Part shown: one piece after another, positions 1 through 6,752 of the stretch
Position numbering within the stretch: position 1 is the first letter of the stretch
Layout of the letters: each line of letters begins with the position of its first letter
NCBI GenBank assembly: GCA_000715605.1
Contig: KL568601.1
Location: 96,566 to 103,607, forward strand
DNA length: 7,042 bases
Direction of reading: 5' to 3'
Origin: Streptomyces speibonae
Lineage (GTDB): Bacteria; Actinomycetota; Actinomycetes; Streptomycetales; Streptomycetaceae
The notes under the pieces: generated by a model
Seen by the model: only the letters and a program-made list of their open reading frames with translations
What the model was told of the DNA's origin: nothing
The model's database searches: none
Program-made: the position numbers and the translations under genes

Positions 1-205
1 GGTCGGCGCCGTCCCGCAGCCGCAGCCTGAGCCGCCCCGCCTTCTTGCCCTGCTCGAACGAGATCCCCGCCAACGCGCGCAGGGGCAGCACCAGTTCACC
101 CAGGGTCCTGCGCAGCAGACCGACGTTCTTGTCCCGTCCGGGAGTCAGTCGCAGGGCCTCTCCGTCGAACGTCCACGTACCGTCCTTCTGGATGATTTCC
201 GCCAT
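1..205 (-). CDS. DUF4429-family protein, N-terminal part (gene runs off the left edge)
   Basis: Reading leftwards from ATG at 203-205 gives 68 open codons to the window edge. The protein begins MAEIIQKDGTWTFDGEALRL, continues through PGRDKNVGLLRRTLGE, and ends in a basic RLRLRLRDGAD stretch. From memory this matches the start of the actinobacterial DUF4429 family, a small beta-rich domain of unknown function found in one or two copies per protein; that recognition is recall, not a search. No signal peptide or membrane segment is visible in this part, so it is probably cytoplasmic. No Shine-Dalgarno sequence precedes the ATG (the bases just upstream read CAATCACCCC), so translation may be leaderless; an AACAAT hexamer sits where a -10 box would lie in that case. 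A dre-like palindrome lies 32-47 bases upstream. A degenerate second copy of this gene start lies about 1.1 kb to the right. Function unknown. Confidence 0.82.
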   Translation of the reverse strand, partial: MAEIIQKDGTWTFDGEALRLTPGRDKNVGLLRRTLGELVLPLRALAGISFEQGKKAGRLRLRLRDGAD

Positions 206-249
206 GGGGTGATTGTTTCACCGGAAACGGCGGGGGAGTGGTCCGGACC
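171..249. repeat. Imperfect direct repeat, copy A (DUF4429 start plus upstream region)
   Basis: These bases align with 1270-1347 in the same orientation. By hand, 171-223 matches 1270-1322 at 45 of 53 positions without gaps. The following stretch to 249 adds about 18 matches in 26 positions with one single-base gap. Copy A contains the working ATG of the DUF4429 gene and a dre-like palindrome. The shared block covers both coding and upstream sequence, so it looks like duplicated gene-start DNA rather than a transposon end. Confidence 0.8.
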
Positions 250-252
250 GAT
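237..252. promoter_or_regulatory. dre-like operator (candidate DasR site) upstream of the DUF4429 gene
   Basis: The sequence AGTGGTCCGGACCGAT matches the palindromic dre consensus as I remember it (AGTGGTCTAGACCACT) at 12 of 16 positions and contains the perfect 10-bp palindrome GGTCCGGACC at 240-249. DasR is a GntR-family repressor in Streptomyces that is released by GlcN-6-phosphate and controls chitin and GlcNAc use. The site lies 32-47 bases upstream of the DUF4429 ATG, and the equivalent position in repeat copy B is also dre-like. GC-rich palindromes arise easily here, so this is a candidate only. Confidence 0.45.
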
Positions 253-278
253 CGGCCGTCCCCGGTGCGGCCGGTGGG

Positions 279-1205
279 TCAGTTCCAGGCCCGGCGTTCC
301 CGGCCGTCGGGGTCGTCCAGCTGGGTCCACTCCGCGTCGATGCGCATCGTGGCCCGGCGCCCGGTGTCGTACGGGTCCCAGCCGGGGTCGCCGGTGCGGG
401 CGAACCGGATCCAGGCGCCGTGCACGCGCGCGGCGAGGTCCGCGGGGGGCCTGTGGGGGCCGAGCAGGGCACGGGGGCCGTTGAGCTCGGGAAGGTCGGT
501 GAGGTCGAAGACGAAGGGCAGCTCCACCGCGTGGGTGGCGCCGAGTTGACCGTCGAGGGCCCGGGAGCGCCAGGCGAACCGGTAGGCGTAGGTCGCGGAC
601 CCGGGGTGGGCGGCGTGGGCGTCGGCCAGGGCGTGACTGCCCGCGCCGAACAGGGCGTCGGCCATGAGGGCGGAGCGCAGTTCGGCGAAGGACGCCCGGG
701 GGCGTGTGGTGCGGTAGGTCTCGACGAGCTTCGCCGGCTCGGGATGCGAGCGCGCCGCCACCTCGTCGACATCCGCGGCGGTCGAAGTGGCGTACGTGCC
801 GAAGGGAACCAGGTAGAGGTTGCCCTCCTCGGTGTTGGTGCCGATGAGCAGGTCGACGCCGGCGCCCCGTCCGGCGGCGACGGCCGTGGCGGGCTGGGTG
901 TCGAGGACCAGGCTGAAGGGGCTGAGGCCGAGCAACGGGTCGTAGTGGGTCCCGGTGCGCAGGTCCACGCCGGTCAGCCGGGAGGCGGCCTCGACCAGGC
1001 GTTCGTCGGAGACGTCCGCGAAGGCGTCGGCGTGGGGCGCCGTGCCCAGTGCCTCCGCCGCCGCCCTGGTGACGCGGGCGGCCTGCTCGGTGGTGAACGC
1101 GCCCAGCCCGTTGCCGCTCTGGACGATGGCTCGCCGGAACAGTCCGGCGGCCTCGGGGGTGGCCAGGACGCCGCCGACGATCGTCGCGCCGGCGGACTGG
1201 CCGAA
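279..1205 (-). pseudogene. Type-B carboxylesterase, C-terminal fragment lacking its N-terminal third
   Basis: The frame ends at TGA (279-281) and shows recognisable homology from FGQSAGA (codons from 1205 leftwards), about 308 residues. The family (carboxylesterase type B, alpha/beta hydrolase) is normally around 500 residues and hydrolyses carboxylic esters. The nucleophile elbow GQSAG is present (Ser codon 1194-1196), as is the acidic triad region GTNTEEG (two Glu codons at 825-830) and the catalytic-His segment THAVELPFVF (His codon 531-533). The C-terminal signature WIRFARTGDPGWDPY is also clear. What is missing is everything before the elbow, including the HGG oxyanion-hole loop and the first half of the sheet, so the product should not fold as an active esterase. 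The reading frame is uninterrupted, which suggests a recent truncation, though GC-rich frames resist stops. Upstream it is fused in frame to a decayed DUF4429 start with no start codon or ribosome site. A short chimeric protein from another start cannot be excluded. Confidence 0.8.
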
Positions 1206-1304
1206 CCTCCGCGACGTGGTCGAAGGCTCCCTGTCGGGGACCGGCACCCGGATCTGAGACGCGCCGCACGGCCACCTGCCGTCCCTCCGGATGATTTCCG
1301 CCGC
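1206..1304 (-). pseudogene. Decayed duplicate of the DUF4429 gene start, fused to the esterase remnant
   Basis: On the minus strand the codons at 1304 and leftwards read A-AEIIRRDGRWPCGA, against M-AEIIQKDGTWTFDG in the intact copy at 205. The former start codon (1302-1304) is GCG instead of ATG. DNA similarity is strong between 1270 and 1304. Beyond that the protein (IRVPVPDREPSTTSRR) still loosely resembles the intact LRLTPGRDKNVGLLRR, including an aligned Arg-Arg, before switching to esterase sequence FGQSAG at 1205. The junction therefore seems to lie near 1206, though the last 60 bases of resemblance are weak and could be chance. The remainder of this DUF4429 copy is absent. It lies back to back with the hexosaminidase gene. 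Confidence 0.65.
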
Positions 1305-1347
1305 GGGGTGATTGTTTCCCCGAATCTGCGGGATGGTGGTCCATACC
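1270..1347. repeat. Imperfect direct repeat, copy B
   Basis: This is the partner of 171-249, about 80% identical overall. It carries the dead DUF4429 start (ATG to GCG) and runs into the dre-like sequence upstream of the hexosaminidase. The block GGGGTGATTGTTTC (1305-1318) is identical in both copies although it lies outside the coding part. No transposase, terminal inverted repeats or target-site duplication is visible around either copy. Confidence 0.8.
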
Positions 1348-1350
1348 CCC
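1335..1350 (+). promoter_or_regulatory. dre-like operator (candidate DasR site) upstream of the hexosaminidase gene
   Basis: The sequence GGTGGTCCATACCCCC matches the remembered dre consensus AGTGGTCTAGACCACT at 11 of 16 positions and keeps the TGGTC and ACC half-site cores. It is centred about 86 bases upstream of the hexosaminidase GTG start, a sensible place for a promoter operator. Chitinolytic and hexosaminidase genes are classic members of the DasR regulon in Streptomyces, which raises the prior. I see no convincing -35/-10 pair in 1323-1428, so the promoter itself is not placed. Confidence 0.5.
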
Positions 1351-1428
1351 TCCGGCTTCCCCCGCGGATTCCCGGAGTTGGGCCATGGCTCCACCGGCGG
1401 AGCCGACGAGGCTGAGAAGGGAGCGCGT

Positions 1429-3048
1429 GTGAGACGGCAACGACGGCACCACGGAACGACTCCCCGTACCACCCGACTGCTCGGATCGCTGCTGCTGGTC
1501 GTGGCGGCGGGAGCCGTCATGGTGGGAGCGGCCCCCGCGGGGAGCGACAGGACCGTCCGGGGCACCACGCCCGTCCCGCTGGACCGGGTGATCCCGGCGC
1601 CCGCCTCGGTGGCGCCGGGCGGCTCCCCGTACCGCGTCACGGAGAGCACCCGGATCCGGGTCGACGGCTCCGGCGAGGCCCGCCGCGTCGGCGAGTACCT
1701 CGCGGAGGTGCTGCGGCCCTCCACCGGCTACCCGCTGCCGGTCACCGACCGGGGCCAGGGCGGTATCAGCCTGCGGATCGCCGAGGGCCCCTACGGCAGC
1801 GAGGGGTACCGGCTGCACAGCGACCGCTCGGGCGTCACCCTCACCGCCGCCGGGCCCGCCGGGCTCTTCCACGGCGTGCAGACCCTGCGTCAACTGCTCC
1901 CCGCGGCCGTCGAGAAGGACACCGAACAGCCCGGTCCCTGGCTGGTGGCGGGCGGCACCGTCACCGACACCCCGCGCTTCGGCTGGCGCGGCACCATGCT
2001 CGACGTCTCCCGGCACTTCTTCACCGTCGACGAGGTCAAGCGCTACATCGACCAGGTCGTCCTCTACAAGATCAACAAGCTGCATCTGCACCTCAGCGAC
2101 GACCAGGGCTGGCGCATCGCCATCGACTCCTGGCCGCGGCTGGCCACCTACGGCGGCTCCACCGAGGTCGGCGGCGGCCCCGGCGGCCACTACACCAAGG
2201 ACGACTACCGGGAGATCGTCCGCTATGCCGCCTCCCGCCACCTCGAGGTGATTCCCGAGATCGACATGCCGGGCCACACCAACGCGGCCCTCGCCTCCTA
2301 CGCCGACCTCAACTGCGACGGCGTGGCGCCCCCGCTGTACACCGGGACCGAGGTCGGCTTCAGCTCGCTGTGCGTCGGCAAGGAGATCACGTACGACTTC
2401 GTGGACGACGTGGTGCGCGAGATCGCCGCGCTCACGCCCGGCCGCTACCTCCACATCGGCGGCGACGAGGCGCACTCCACCCCGCACGAGGACTTCGTGG
2501 CGTTCATGAAGCGGGTCCAGCCGGTCGTCGCGCGGTACGGCAAGACCGTGATCGGCTGGCACCAGCTGACCTCGGCGGACCCGGCACAGGGCGCGCTCGT
2601 CCAGTACTGGGGGCTGGACCGCACCAGCGGCGAGGAGAAGGAACGGGTCGCCGAGGCCGCGCGCAACGGCACCGGGCTGATCCTCTCCCCGGCCGACCGG
2701 TCGTACCTCGACATGAAGTACGACAAGAACTCCCCGCTCGGGCTGTCCTGGGCCGGGTACGTCGAGGTGCGGCGGTCCTACGACTGGGACCCGGGGTCGT
2801 ATCTGCCGGGCGTGCCGGAGTCCGCGGTGCGCGGCGTCGAGGCACCGCTGTGGACGGAGACGCTGTCCGAGACCGCGCACCTGGAGTACATGGCCTTCCC
2901 GCGCCTGCCCGGCATCGCCGAGCTCGGCTGGTCCCCGGCGGCCACCCACGACTGGGAGGACTACCGGCAACGGCTCGCCGGCCAGGCCCCGCGCTGGGAG
3001 GCGCTGGGCATCGGCTACTACAGGTCCCCGCAGGTGCCGTGGCCGTGA
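1429..3048 (+). CDS. Secreted beta-N-acetylhexosaminidase, glycoside hydrolase family 20
   Basis: This 539-residue enzyme removes terminal GlcNAc (or GalNAc) from chitin oligosaccharides and glycans by substrate-assisted catalysis. Residues 1-38 form a signal peptide: an Arg-rich start, then hydrophobic LLGSLLLVVAAGAVMVGAA, with likely cleavage near APA-G; there is no lipobox and no clear twin-arginine motif. Residues ~50-180 are the GH20b domain, and ~184-510 the catalytic barrel. The catalytic pair is Asp346-Glu347 in HIGGDE. Arg195, Trp377, Trp394, Tyr426, Asp428, Trp441 and Trp475 all fall 33 positions beyond the active-site residues I remember for Streptomyces plicatus SpHex, so the active site looks complete. 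I chose GTG at 1429 because AAGGGAG (1417-1423) lies five bases upstream and the signal peptide then starts cleanly; the upstream in-frame TTG at 1312 lies in the repeat. It converges on the des operon, and a dre-like site suggests GlcNAc/DasR control. Confidence 0.96.
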   Translation: MRRQRRHHGTTPRTTRLLGSLLLVVAAGAVMVGAAPAGSDRTVRGTTPVPLDRVIPAPASVAPGGSPYRVTESTRIRVDGSGEARRVGEYLAEVLRPSTGYPLPVTDRGQGGISLRIAEGPYGSEGYRLHSDRSGVTLTAAGPAGLFHGVQTLRQLLPAAVEKDTEQPGPWLVAGGTVTDTPRFGWRGTMLDVSRHFFTVDEVKRYIDQVVLYKINKLHLHLSDDQGWRIAIDSWPRLATYGGSTEVGGGPGGHYTKDDYREIVRYAASRHLEVIPEIDMPGHTNAALASYADLNCDGVAPPLYTGTEVGFSSLCVGKEITYDFVDDVVREIAALTPGRYLHIGGDEAHSTPHEDFVAFMKRVQPVVARYGKTVIGWHQLTSADPAQGALVQYWGLDRTSGEEKERVAEAARNGTGLILSPADRSYLDMKYDKNSPLGLSWAGYVEVRRSYDWDPGSYLPGVPESAVRGVEAPLWTETLSETAHLEYMAFPRLPGIAELGWSPAATHDWEDYRQRLAGQAPRWEALGIGYYRSPQVPWP

Positions 3049-3068
3049 ACCCCTGACCCGCGCATGCC

Positions 3069-3107
3069 GACGAGCGCCCCGGAGGACCGTACACCGGGGC
3101 GCTCGTC
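3069..3107. terminator. Bidirectional hairpin terminator between convergent genes
   Basis: A perfect 14-bp inverted repeat (3069-3082 pairing with 3094-3107, arm GACGAGCGCCCCGG) surrounds an 11-base loop. It starts 21 bases after the hexosaminidase stop and lies 12 bases beyond the desD stop on the other strand, so it can end both transcripts. There is no long T-tract on either side, which is common for Streptomyces terminators. Confidence 0.85.
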
Positions 3108-3118
3108 CGTTCGGGGGG

Positions 3119-4891
3119 TCAGAAGTCCGCGAGGGGGTTCTTCAGGGTGCCGATCAGCTGGAGGGCGCCGGACGGGTCGGCCAGGTCGACCATCTGCCGG
3201 TTGTCGCGGAGCTGGAGGCGGTTGAGGCAGGACAGCGCGAACTCCGGCGCGAACAGGTCGTACCGGGCGAACCTGTCGGCGAGTTCCGGCACCGACGCCT
3301 GGTACGCGCGGGTGACCTCCGCGACCGTGCCCCAGAAGGCGTCCTCGTCCAGGATCCCCTCCTCGGCGAGGTGCGCGGCGAGGAAGCGGAAGAAGCAGTC
3401 GAAGACGTCCGTGAAGACGGACAGGAGCTTGGTGTCGTCCGGGACCTCGACCCGGATGCGGGAGACCTCCGGCGGCAGCACCGCGTCCGGGTCCATCACC
3501 GCGATCTCCTCGGCGATGTCCTTGAAGACCGCCCGCCGCACCACGCCGTCCGCCAGGACCAGGATCACGTTCTCACCGTGCGGCATGTACACCAGGTCGT
3601 AGGCGTAGAAGCTGTGCAGCAGCGGGACGTAGTACGCGCGCAGGTAGGCGCGCAGCCACTCGGCCGGGGCGAGGCCGGAGCGTGCGATCAGGGCGCCCGC
3701 GAAGGACCGTCCCTCGTGGTCGACGTGCAGCAGCGAGGCCATGGTGGCGAGGGACTCGCCGTCCCCCAGGGACGGCACCGGGCTCTCCCGCCAGAGCGCG
3801 GCCAGCATCTTGCGGTACGGCGAGTGGCGGTCCGTGGCCTGCTCGTACTCCAGGTGCCGGTAACCCACGGCGGCTCGCTCCCGGATGACCGACAGTCCCG
3901 TCGCCCGCAGCACCGGGTCGTTGTCGATCAGGCGGGCCAGCCAGTCGTTGATCGCCGGGGTCGCCTCCATGTAGGCGGCGGACAGCCCGCGCATGAAGCC
4001 CATGTTGAGGACGGACAGCGCCGTCTTCACATAGTGCTTCTCCGGGTGGGTCCGGTTGAAGAAGGTGCGGATGGACTGCTGGGCGAGGTACTCGTCGTCG
4101 CCCTCGCCCAGGCAGACCAGGTGCCGGCGGGCGATCTCGGCGGCGAAGGTGACGGACAGCTTGTTCCACCACTGCCAGGGGTGCACGGGTATCAGCAGAT
4201 ACTCGGCGGGGTCCAGGTCCTGCGCGCGCAGGACGGCGTGGAAGCCCTCGACGGTCTCCTCGCCCAGCTCCTGACGGATGAAGGACTCGTACGCGATCCC
4301 CGCGCCCGCCGTGAACGCGGCGCGCGAGCGGTGCGCGGCCAGCCAGACCAGCTTCACGGGGTGCGCCGTCTCCGGCGCGTACGCGTGGTACTCGTGCACG
4401 CCGAAGCCGAGCCGCCCGTTGTTGGCGACGAAGCAGGGGTGACCCTCGGTCATGCCCGCCTCGATGGCCTGGAAGCCGGCGCCGACCAGCTCCGCGACCG
4501 GGACCTGCGGCCGGGTGAGCTTGTAGCAGGTGCCGGAGAGGGTGGAGGAGATCTCCTCCAGGTACACCGGCAGGATCTCGTCGCTCAGGCCGAGGGACTT
4601 CTGCAGTTCGGTGAAGAAGTCCAGCGCGGCGAGGTCGAGTTCGGTCTCGCCCCGGTGGCGGGTGATCGAGTCGGCGTCGATCACCCAGTGGTCCAGGGCG
4701 CGCACTGTCGCCGTGAAGGTGTACCGGGTCAGGCCGTCGTCGCTGCGGACGACGTATCCGCCGTCGCCGGTGGCCTCCGGTGCGATGAGCCGCTCGTGGG
4801 CGAACTCGGCGAGCGCCTTGCGGATCAGCAGGCGGTTGGCCCGCGCCCAGCGGTGGGGGGACAGGTGCGCCACGGCGTCGGACAGGGTCAT
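3119..4891 (-). CDS. desD: Desferrioxamine synthetase DesD (NRPS-independent siderophore synthetase)
   Basis: The 590-residue IucA/IucC-family enzyme activates the succinyl carboxylate of acylated N-hydroxycadaverine as an adenylate. It then joins the units by amide bonds, and can cyclise them, to give desferrioxamines such as B and E. Conserved NIS-synthetase signatures are all present: GHPCFVANNGRLGFG (150-164), HPWQ (237-240), SIRTFFN (273-279), KHYVKT (285-290), HGEN (438-441) and the FKDIAEE segment (456-462), which together line the ATP and substrate site. Length is normal for the family and there is no signal peptide, so it is cytosolic. The ATG at 4889-4891 is preceded by GAGGAG (4899-4904) seven bases upstream, and it overlaps the desC stop by four bases (ATGA), implying translational coupling. 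It is the last gene of the operon, and a strong hairpin follows. IucA/IucC relatives make other siderophores, but the desABC context settles the assignment. Confidence 0.96.
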   Translation of the reverse strand: MTLSDAVAHLSPHRWARANRLLIRKALAEFAHERLIAPEATGDGGYVVRSDDGLTRYTFTATVRALDHWVIDADSITRHRGETELDLAALDFFTELQKSLGLSDEILPVYLEEISSTLSGTCYKLTRPQVPVAELVGAGFQAIEAGMTEGHPCFVANNGRLGFGVHEYHAYAPETAHPVKLVWLAAHRSRAAFTAGAGIAYESFIRQELGEETVEGFHAVLRAQDLDPAEYLLIPVHPWQWWNKLSVTFAAEIARRHLVCLGEGDDEYLAQQSIRTFFNRTHPEKHYVKTALSVLNMGFMRGLSAAYMEATPAINDWLARLIDNDPVLRATGLSVIRERAAVGYRHLEYEQATDRHSPYRKMLAALWRESPVPSLGDGESLATMASLLHVDHEGRSFAGALIARSGLAPAEWLRAYLRAYYVPLLHSFYAYDLVYMPHGENVILVLADGVVRRAVFKDIAEEIAVMDPDAVLPPEVSRIRVEVPDDTKLLSVFTDVFDCFFRFLAAHLAEEGILDEDAFWGTVAEVTRAYQASVPELADRFARYDLFAPEFALSCLNRLQLRDNRQMVDLADPSGALQLIGTLKNPLADF

Positions 4892-5463
4892 ACGGAAACT
4901 CCTCGGGCGGCCTCGAACTGCGCGCGGGTGCAGAAGCTGAGCAGCGCGCGTTTCTCCGGCTTGTCGATCTCCCGCTCGGGTACGAAGCCCACGGCCTCGT
5001 TGAGCGCGTGCACGGCCTTGTTGCTCACATCGGGTTCGACCACCACCCGCCGGGTGGCCGGGTCGGCGAACAGCTCCGTCATCACGGCGGTGATGACGGC
5101 CCGGGTGAAGCCGTGCACGGGCCGCTCTGCCGGGGCGACCAGGAAGTGCATGCCGACGTCCCCGGGCTCGGGGTCGTACAGGCCGACGAGTTCGACGTAC
5201 CGGGGGTCGTACGTCTCCATCAGGAAGGCCGGTTCGCCGTCGTGCAGGCCGAGGAAGGCGTGGTGGTGCTCGTGCGCGGCGATGCGCATGTACTCGCGCT
5301 CGACGTCCTGGAGCCGGGCGTCCCGCATCATCCAGAACGCCGCCTTGGGGTGGGTGACCCAGCGGTGCACCAGCTCGGCGTCGGTGAGCGGGTCCAGGGG
5401 GCGGACGGTGAAGGTGCCGATGTCCGTGCTTTTCCTGCCGCTCATGCCGCTCATGCCGCTCAT
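4888..5463 (-). CDS. desC: Siderophore acyltransferase DesC (GNAT fold)
   Basis: This protein of 191 residues transfers an acyl group (succinyl or acetyl, and others in some strains) from acyl-CoA to the hydroxylamine of N-hydroxycadaverine, giving the hydroxamate that binds iron. It resembles the IucB/RhbD-type siderophore acyltransferases: HPKAAFWMM (38-46), the core strand GMHFLVAP (104-111) and the C-terminal [21 protein letters not shown] (140-160). His106 and Asp145 are spaced like the proposed catalytic pair of that family; I infer this from recall. Its N-terminus is odd: MSGMSGMSG, encoded by three tandem 9-bp units that give three in-frame ATGs. The first ATG (5461-5463) is preferred because AGGAG (5472-5476) lies eight bases upstream and it overlaps the desB stop as ATGA. 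Its own stop overlaps the desD start the same way. Confidence 0.94.
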   Translation of the reverse strand: MSGMSGMSGRKSTDIGTFTVRPLDPLTDAELVHRWVTHPKAAFWMMRDARLQDVEREYMRIAAHEHHHAFLGLHDGEPAFLMETYDPRYVELVGLYDPEPGDVGMHFLVAPAERPVHGFTRAVITAVMTELFADPATRRVVVEPDVSNKAVHALNEAVGFVPEREIDKPEKRALLSFCTRAQFEAARGVSV

Positions 5464-5468
5464 GCCGC
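5437..5468. repeat. 9-bp tandem repeat at the desB/desC junction (about 3.5 units)
   Basis: Three exact units of GCCGCTCAT on the plus strand (5437-5445, 5446-5454, 5455-5463) are followed by a partial GCCGC to 5468. On the coding strand each unit is ATGAGCGGC, which encodes Met-Ser-Gly and supplies three successive starts for desC. The unit length is a multiple of three, so gain or loss by slippage would lengthen or shorten DesC without a frameshift. Confidence 0.93.
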
Positions 5469-6752
5469 GAACTCCTGGAACGTGACGGTCTTCTCGACCG
5501 GGTAGTACTCGGTGCCGAGCAGCTCGCGGATGATGGAGGCGTTCCGGTAGGGGCCCATGCCCAGGTCGGGGCTGGTGACGCTGTGCGTGTGGACGCCGGC
5601 GTTCTGCAGGAAGATGCCCCGGCCGGTGACGTCGATCGCGTAGTTGCGGGCGACGTCGAAACGGCCGTGGCCGTCGAAGCGGAGCCGGTCGCGCACCGGG
5701 GCGAGGAAGGCCGGGGGCTCGTAGTGGTAGCCGGTGGCCAGCACCAGGCCCTCGGTACGGATCTCGAAGTCCTTGTCCTGCTCGTCCTGGTGGAAGCCGA
5801 GCGTGTAGCCGCCGTCCTCGTAGCGGGCCGTGGTGAGCGAGGAGTTGGTGAGCAGCCGGGTGGCGACGCCGCGGCCGCCGCTCTCGACGTTCTTCTGGTA
5901 CAGCAGGTCGAAGATCGCGTCGATCAGCTCCGAGTTGATGCCCTTGAACAGGCCCTTCTGCTGCTTCTCCAGCCGGTAGCGGGTGTCCTCGGGCAGCGCG
6001 CGGAAGTAGTCGATGTAGTCCGGGGACGTCATCTCCAGGGTCAGCTTGGTGTACTCCAGCGGGAAGAACCGCGGGGAGCGGGTGACCCAGTTCAGCTGGT
6101 AGCCGTGGACGTCGATCCCGGAGAGCAGTTCGTAGTAGATCTCGGCGGCGCTCTGGCCGCTGCCGACGACGGTGACCGACTTCTTCTTCAGCAGCTCCGC
6201 CTTGCGGTGCACGTACTGCGCGTTGTGGAAGAGGTCCCCGTCCAGTCCGCGGCAGGGCTCCGGCACGAAGGGCACGGTGCCGGTGCCGAGCACCAGGTGC
6301 CGGGCGCGGTACGTCGCCCCGCCGTCGGTCGCCACGGTGTACACCGCGTCGCTCTCGTCGTACGTCACCTCGGTGACCGTGGTGCCGAAGCGGATGCTGC
6401 TGAGCCGGCCGGCGGCCCAGCGGCAGTAGTCGTCGTACTCCACCCGCAGCGGGTAGAAGTTCTCCCGGATGTAGAACGAGTACAGCCGCCCCTTCTCCTT
6501 GAGGTAGTTGAGGAAGGAGTACGGCGACGTCGGGTCGGCGAGGGTGACCAGGTCCGACAGGAACGGGGTCTGGAGGTGGGCGCCGTCGAGGAACATCCCG
6601 GAGTGCCAGGCGAAGTCCGGCTTGGACTCCAGGAAGACGCCGGTGAGCTCGTCGATGGGCTCGGTGAGGCAGGCCAGGCCGAGGTTGAAGGGGCCGAGCC
6701 CGATCCCCGCGAAGTCGAGGACGGTCTCCGGGGCTTCAGCAAGCGCGGTCAA
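5460..6752 (-). CDS. desB: Cadaverine N-hydroxylase DesB (FAD- and NADPH-dependent)
   Basis: The 430-residue flavin N-monooxygenase of the lysine/ornithine hydroxylase family (IucD, PvdA, SidA) oxidises cadaverine to N-hydroxycadaverine using FAD, NADPH and O2. The FAD-binding [12 protein letters not shown] is at 16-27. The conserved [19 protein letters not shown] follows (47-65), then the NADPH-binding [10 protein letters not shown] at 195-204, ATGY at 339-342, and the C-terminal [21 protein letters not shown] (384-404). The length is full and no membrane segment is seen. The start is TTG at 6750-6752, inside the end of desA (17-base overlap), with GGGAG (6759-6763) six bases upstream; no other start lies before the FAD motif. 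The rare start and moderate ribosome site may limit its level. Its last codons run into the tandem repeat that forms the desC start. The substrate is inferred from the DesA neighbour; sequence alone cannot separate cadaverine from lysine hydroxylases. Confidence 0.95.
   Translation of the reverse strand: MTALAEAPETVLDFAGIGLGPFNLGLACLTEPIDELTGVFLESKPDFAWHSGMFLDGAHLQTPFLSDLVTLADPTSPYSFLNYLKEKGRLYSFYIRENFYPLRVEYDDYCRWAAGRLSSIRFGTTVTEVTYDESDAVYTVATDGGATYRARHLVLGTGTVPFVPEPCRGLDGDLFHNAQYVHRKAELLKKKSVTVVGSGQSAAEIYYELLSGIDVHGYQLNWVTRSPRFFPLEYTKLTLEMTSPDYIDYFRALPEDTRYRLEKQQKGLFKGINSELIDAIFDLLYQKNVESGGRGVATRLLTNSSLTTARYEDGGYTLGFHQDEQDKDFEIRTEGLVLATGYHYEPPAFLAPVRDRLRFDGHGRFDVARNYAIDVTGRGIFLQNAGVHTHSVTSPDLGMGPYRNASIIRELLGTEYYPVEKTVTFQEFAA

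Noticed and set aside
215..228. A small hairpin GTTTC-ACCG-GAAAC upstream of the DUF4429 gene, and a nearby CGGCCG pair (253-258/268-273)
   Set aside because: Stems are only 5-6 bp, the first is not preserved in repeat copy B, and short GC-rich inverted repeats are expected by chance here.
171..1347. A mobile element bounded by the two direct repeats
   Set aside because: There is no transposase, terminal inverted repeat or target-site duplication. The repeats consist of a gene start and its upstream region, so gene duplication plus deletion explains them better.
1312..1428. Extending the hexosaminidase to the in-frame TTG at 1312
   Set aside because: It would put 39 unrelated residues before the signal peptide, lies within the repeat and over the dre-like site, and lacks a ribosome site. 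GTG at 1429 has AAGGGAG at proper spacing.
145..2970. A 941-codon open frame on the minus strand spanning the esterase remnant and the whole hexosaminidase gene
   Set aside because: It is antisense to an intact GH20 gene with all active-site residues. Its composition is a low-complexity Arg/Gly/Pro/Ala shadow typical of high-GC DNA, and it matches no family I recognise.
3371..5485. A 704-codon open frame on the plus strand opposite desD and desC, and a similar 408-codon frame at 5583-6809 opposite desB
   Set aside because: Both are mirror frames of well-supported des genes, rich in Val/Gly/Arg repeats, with no ribosome site or recognisable domain.
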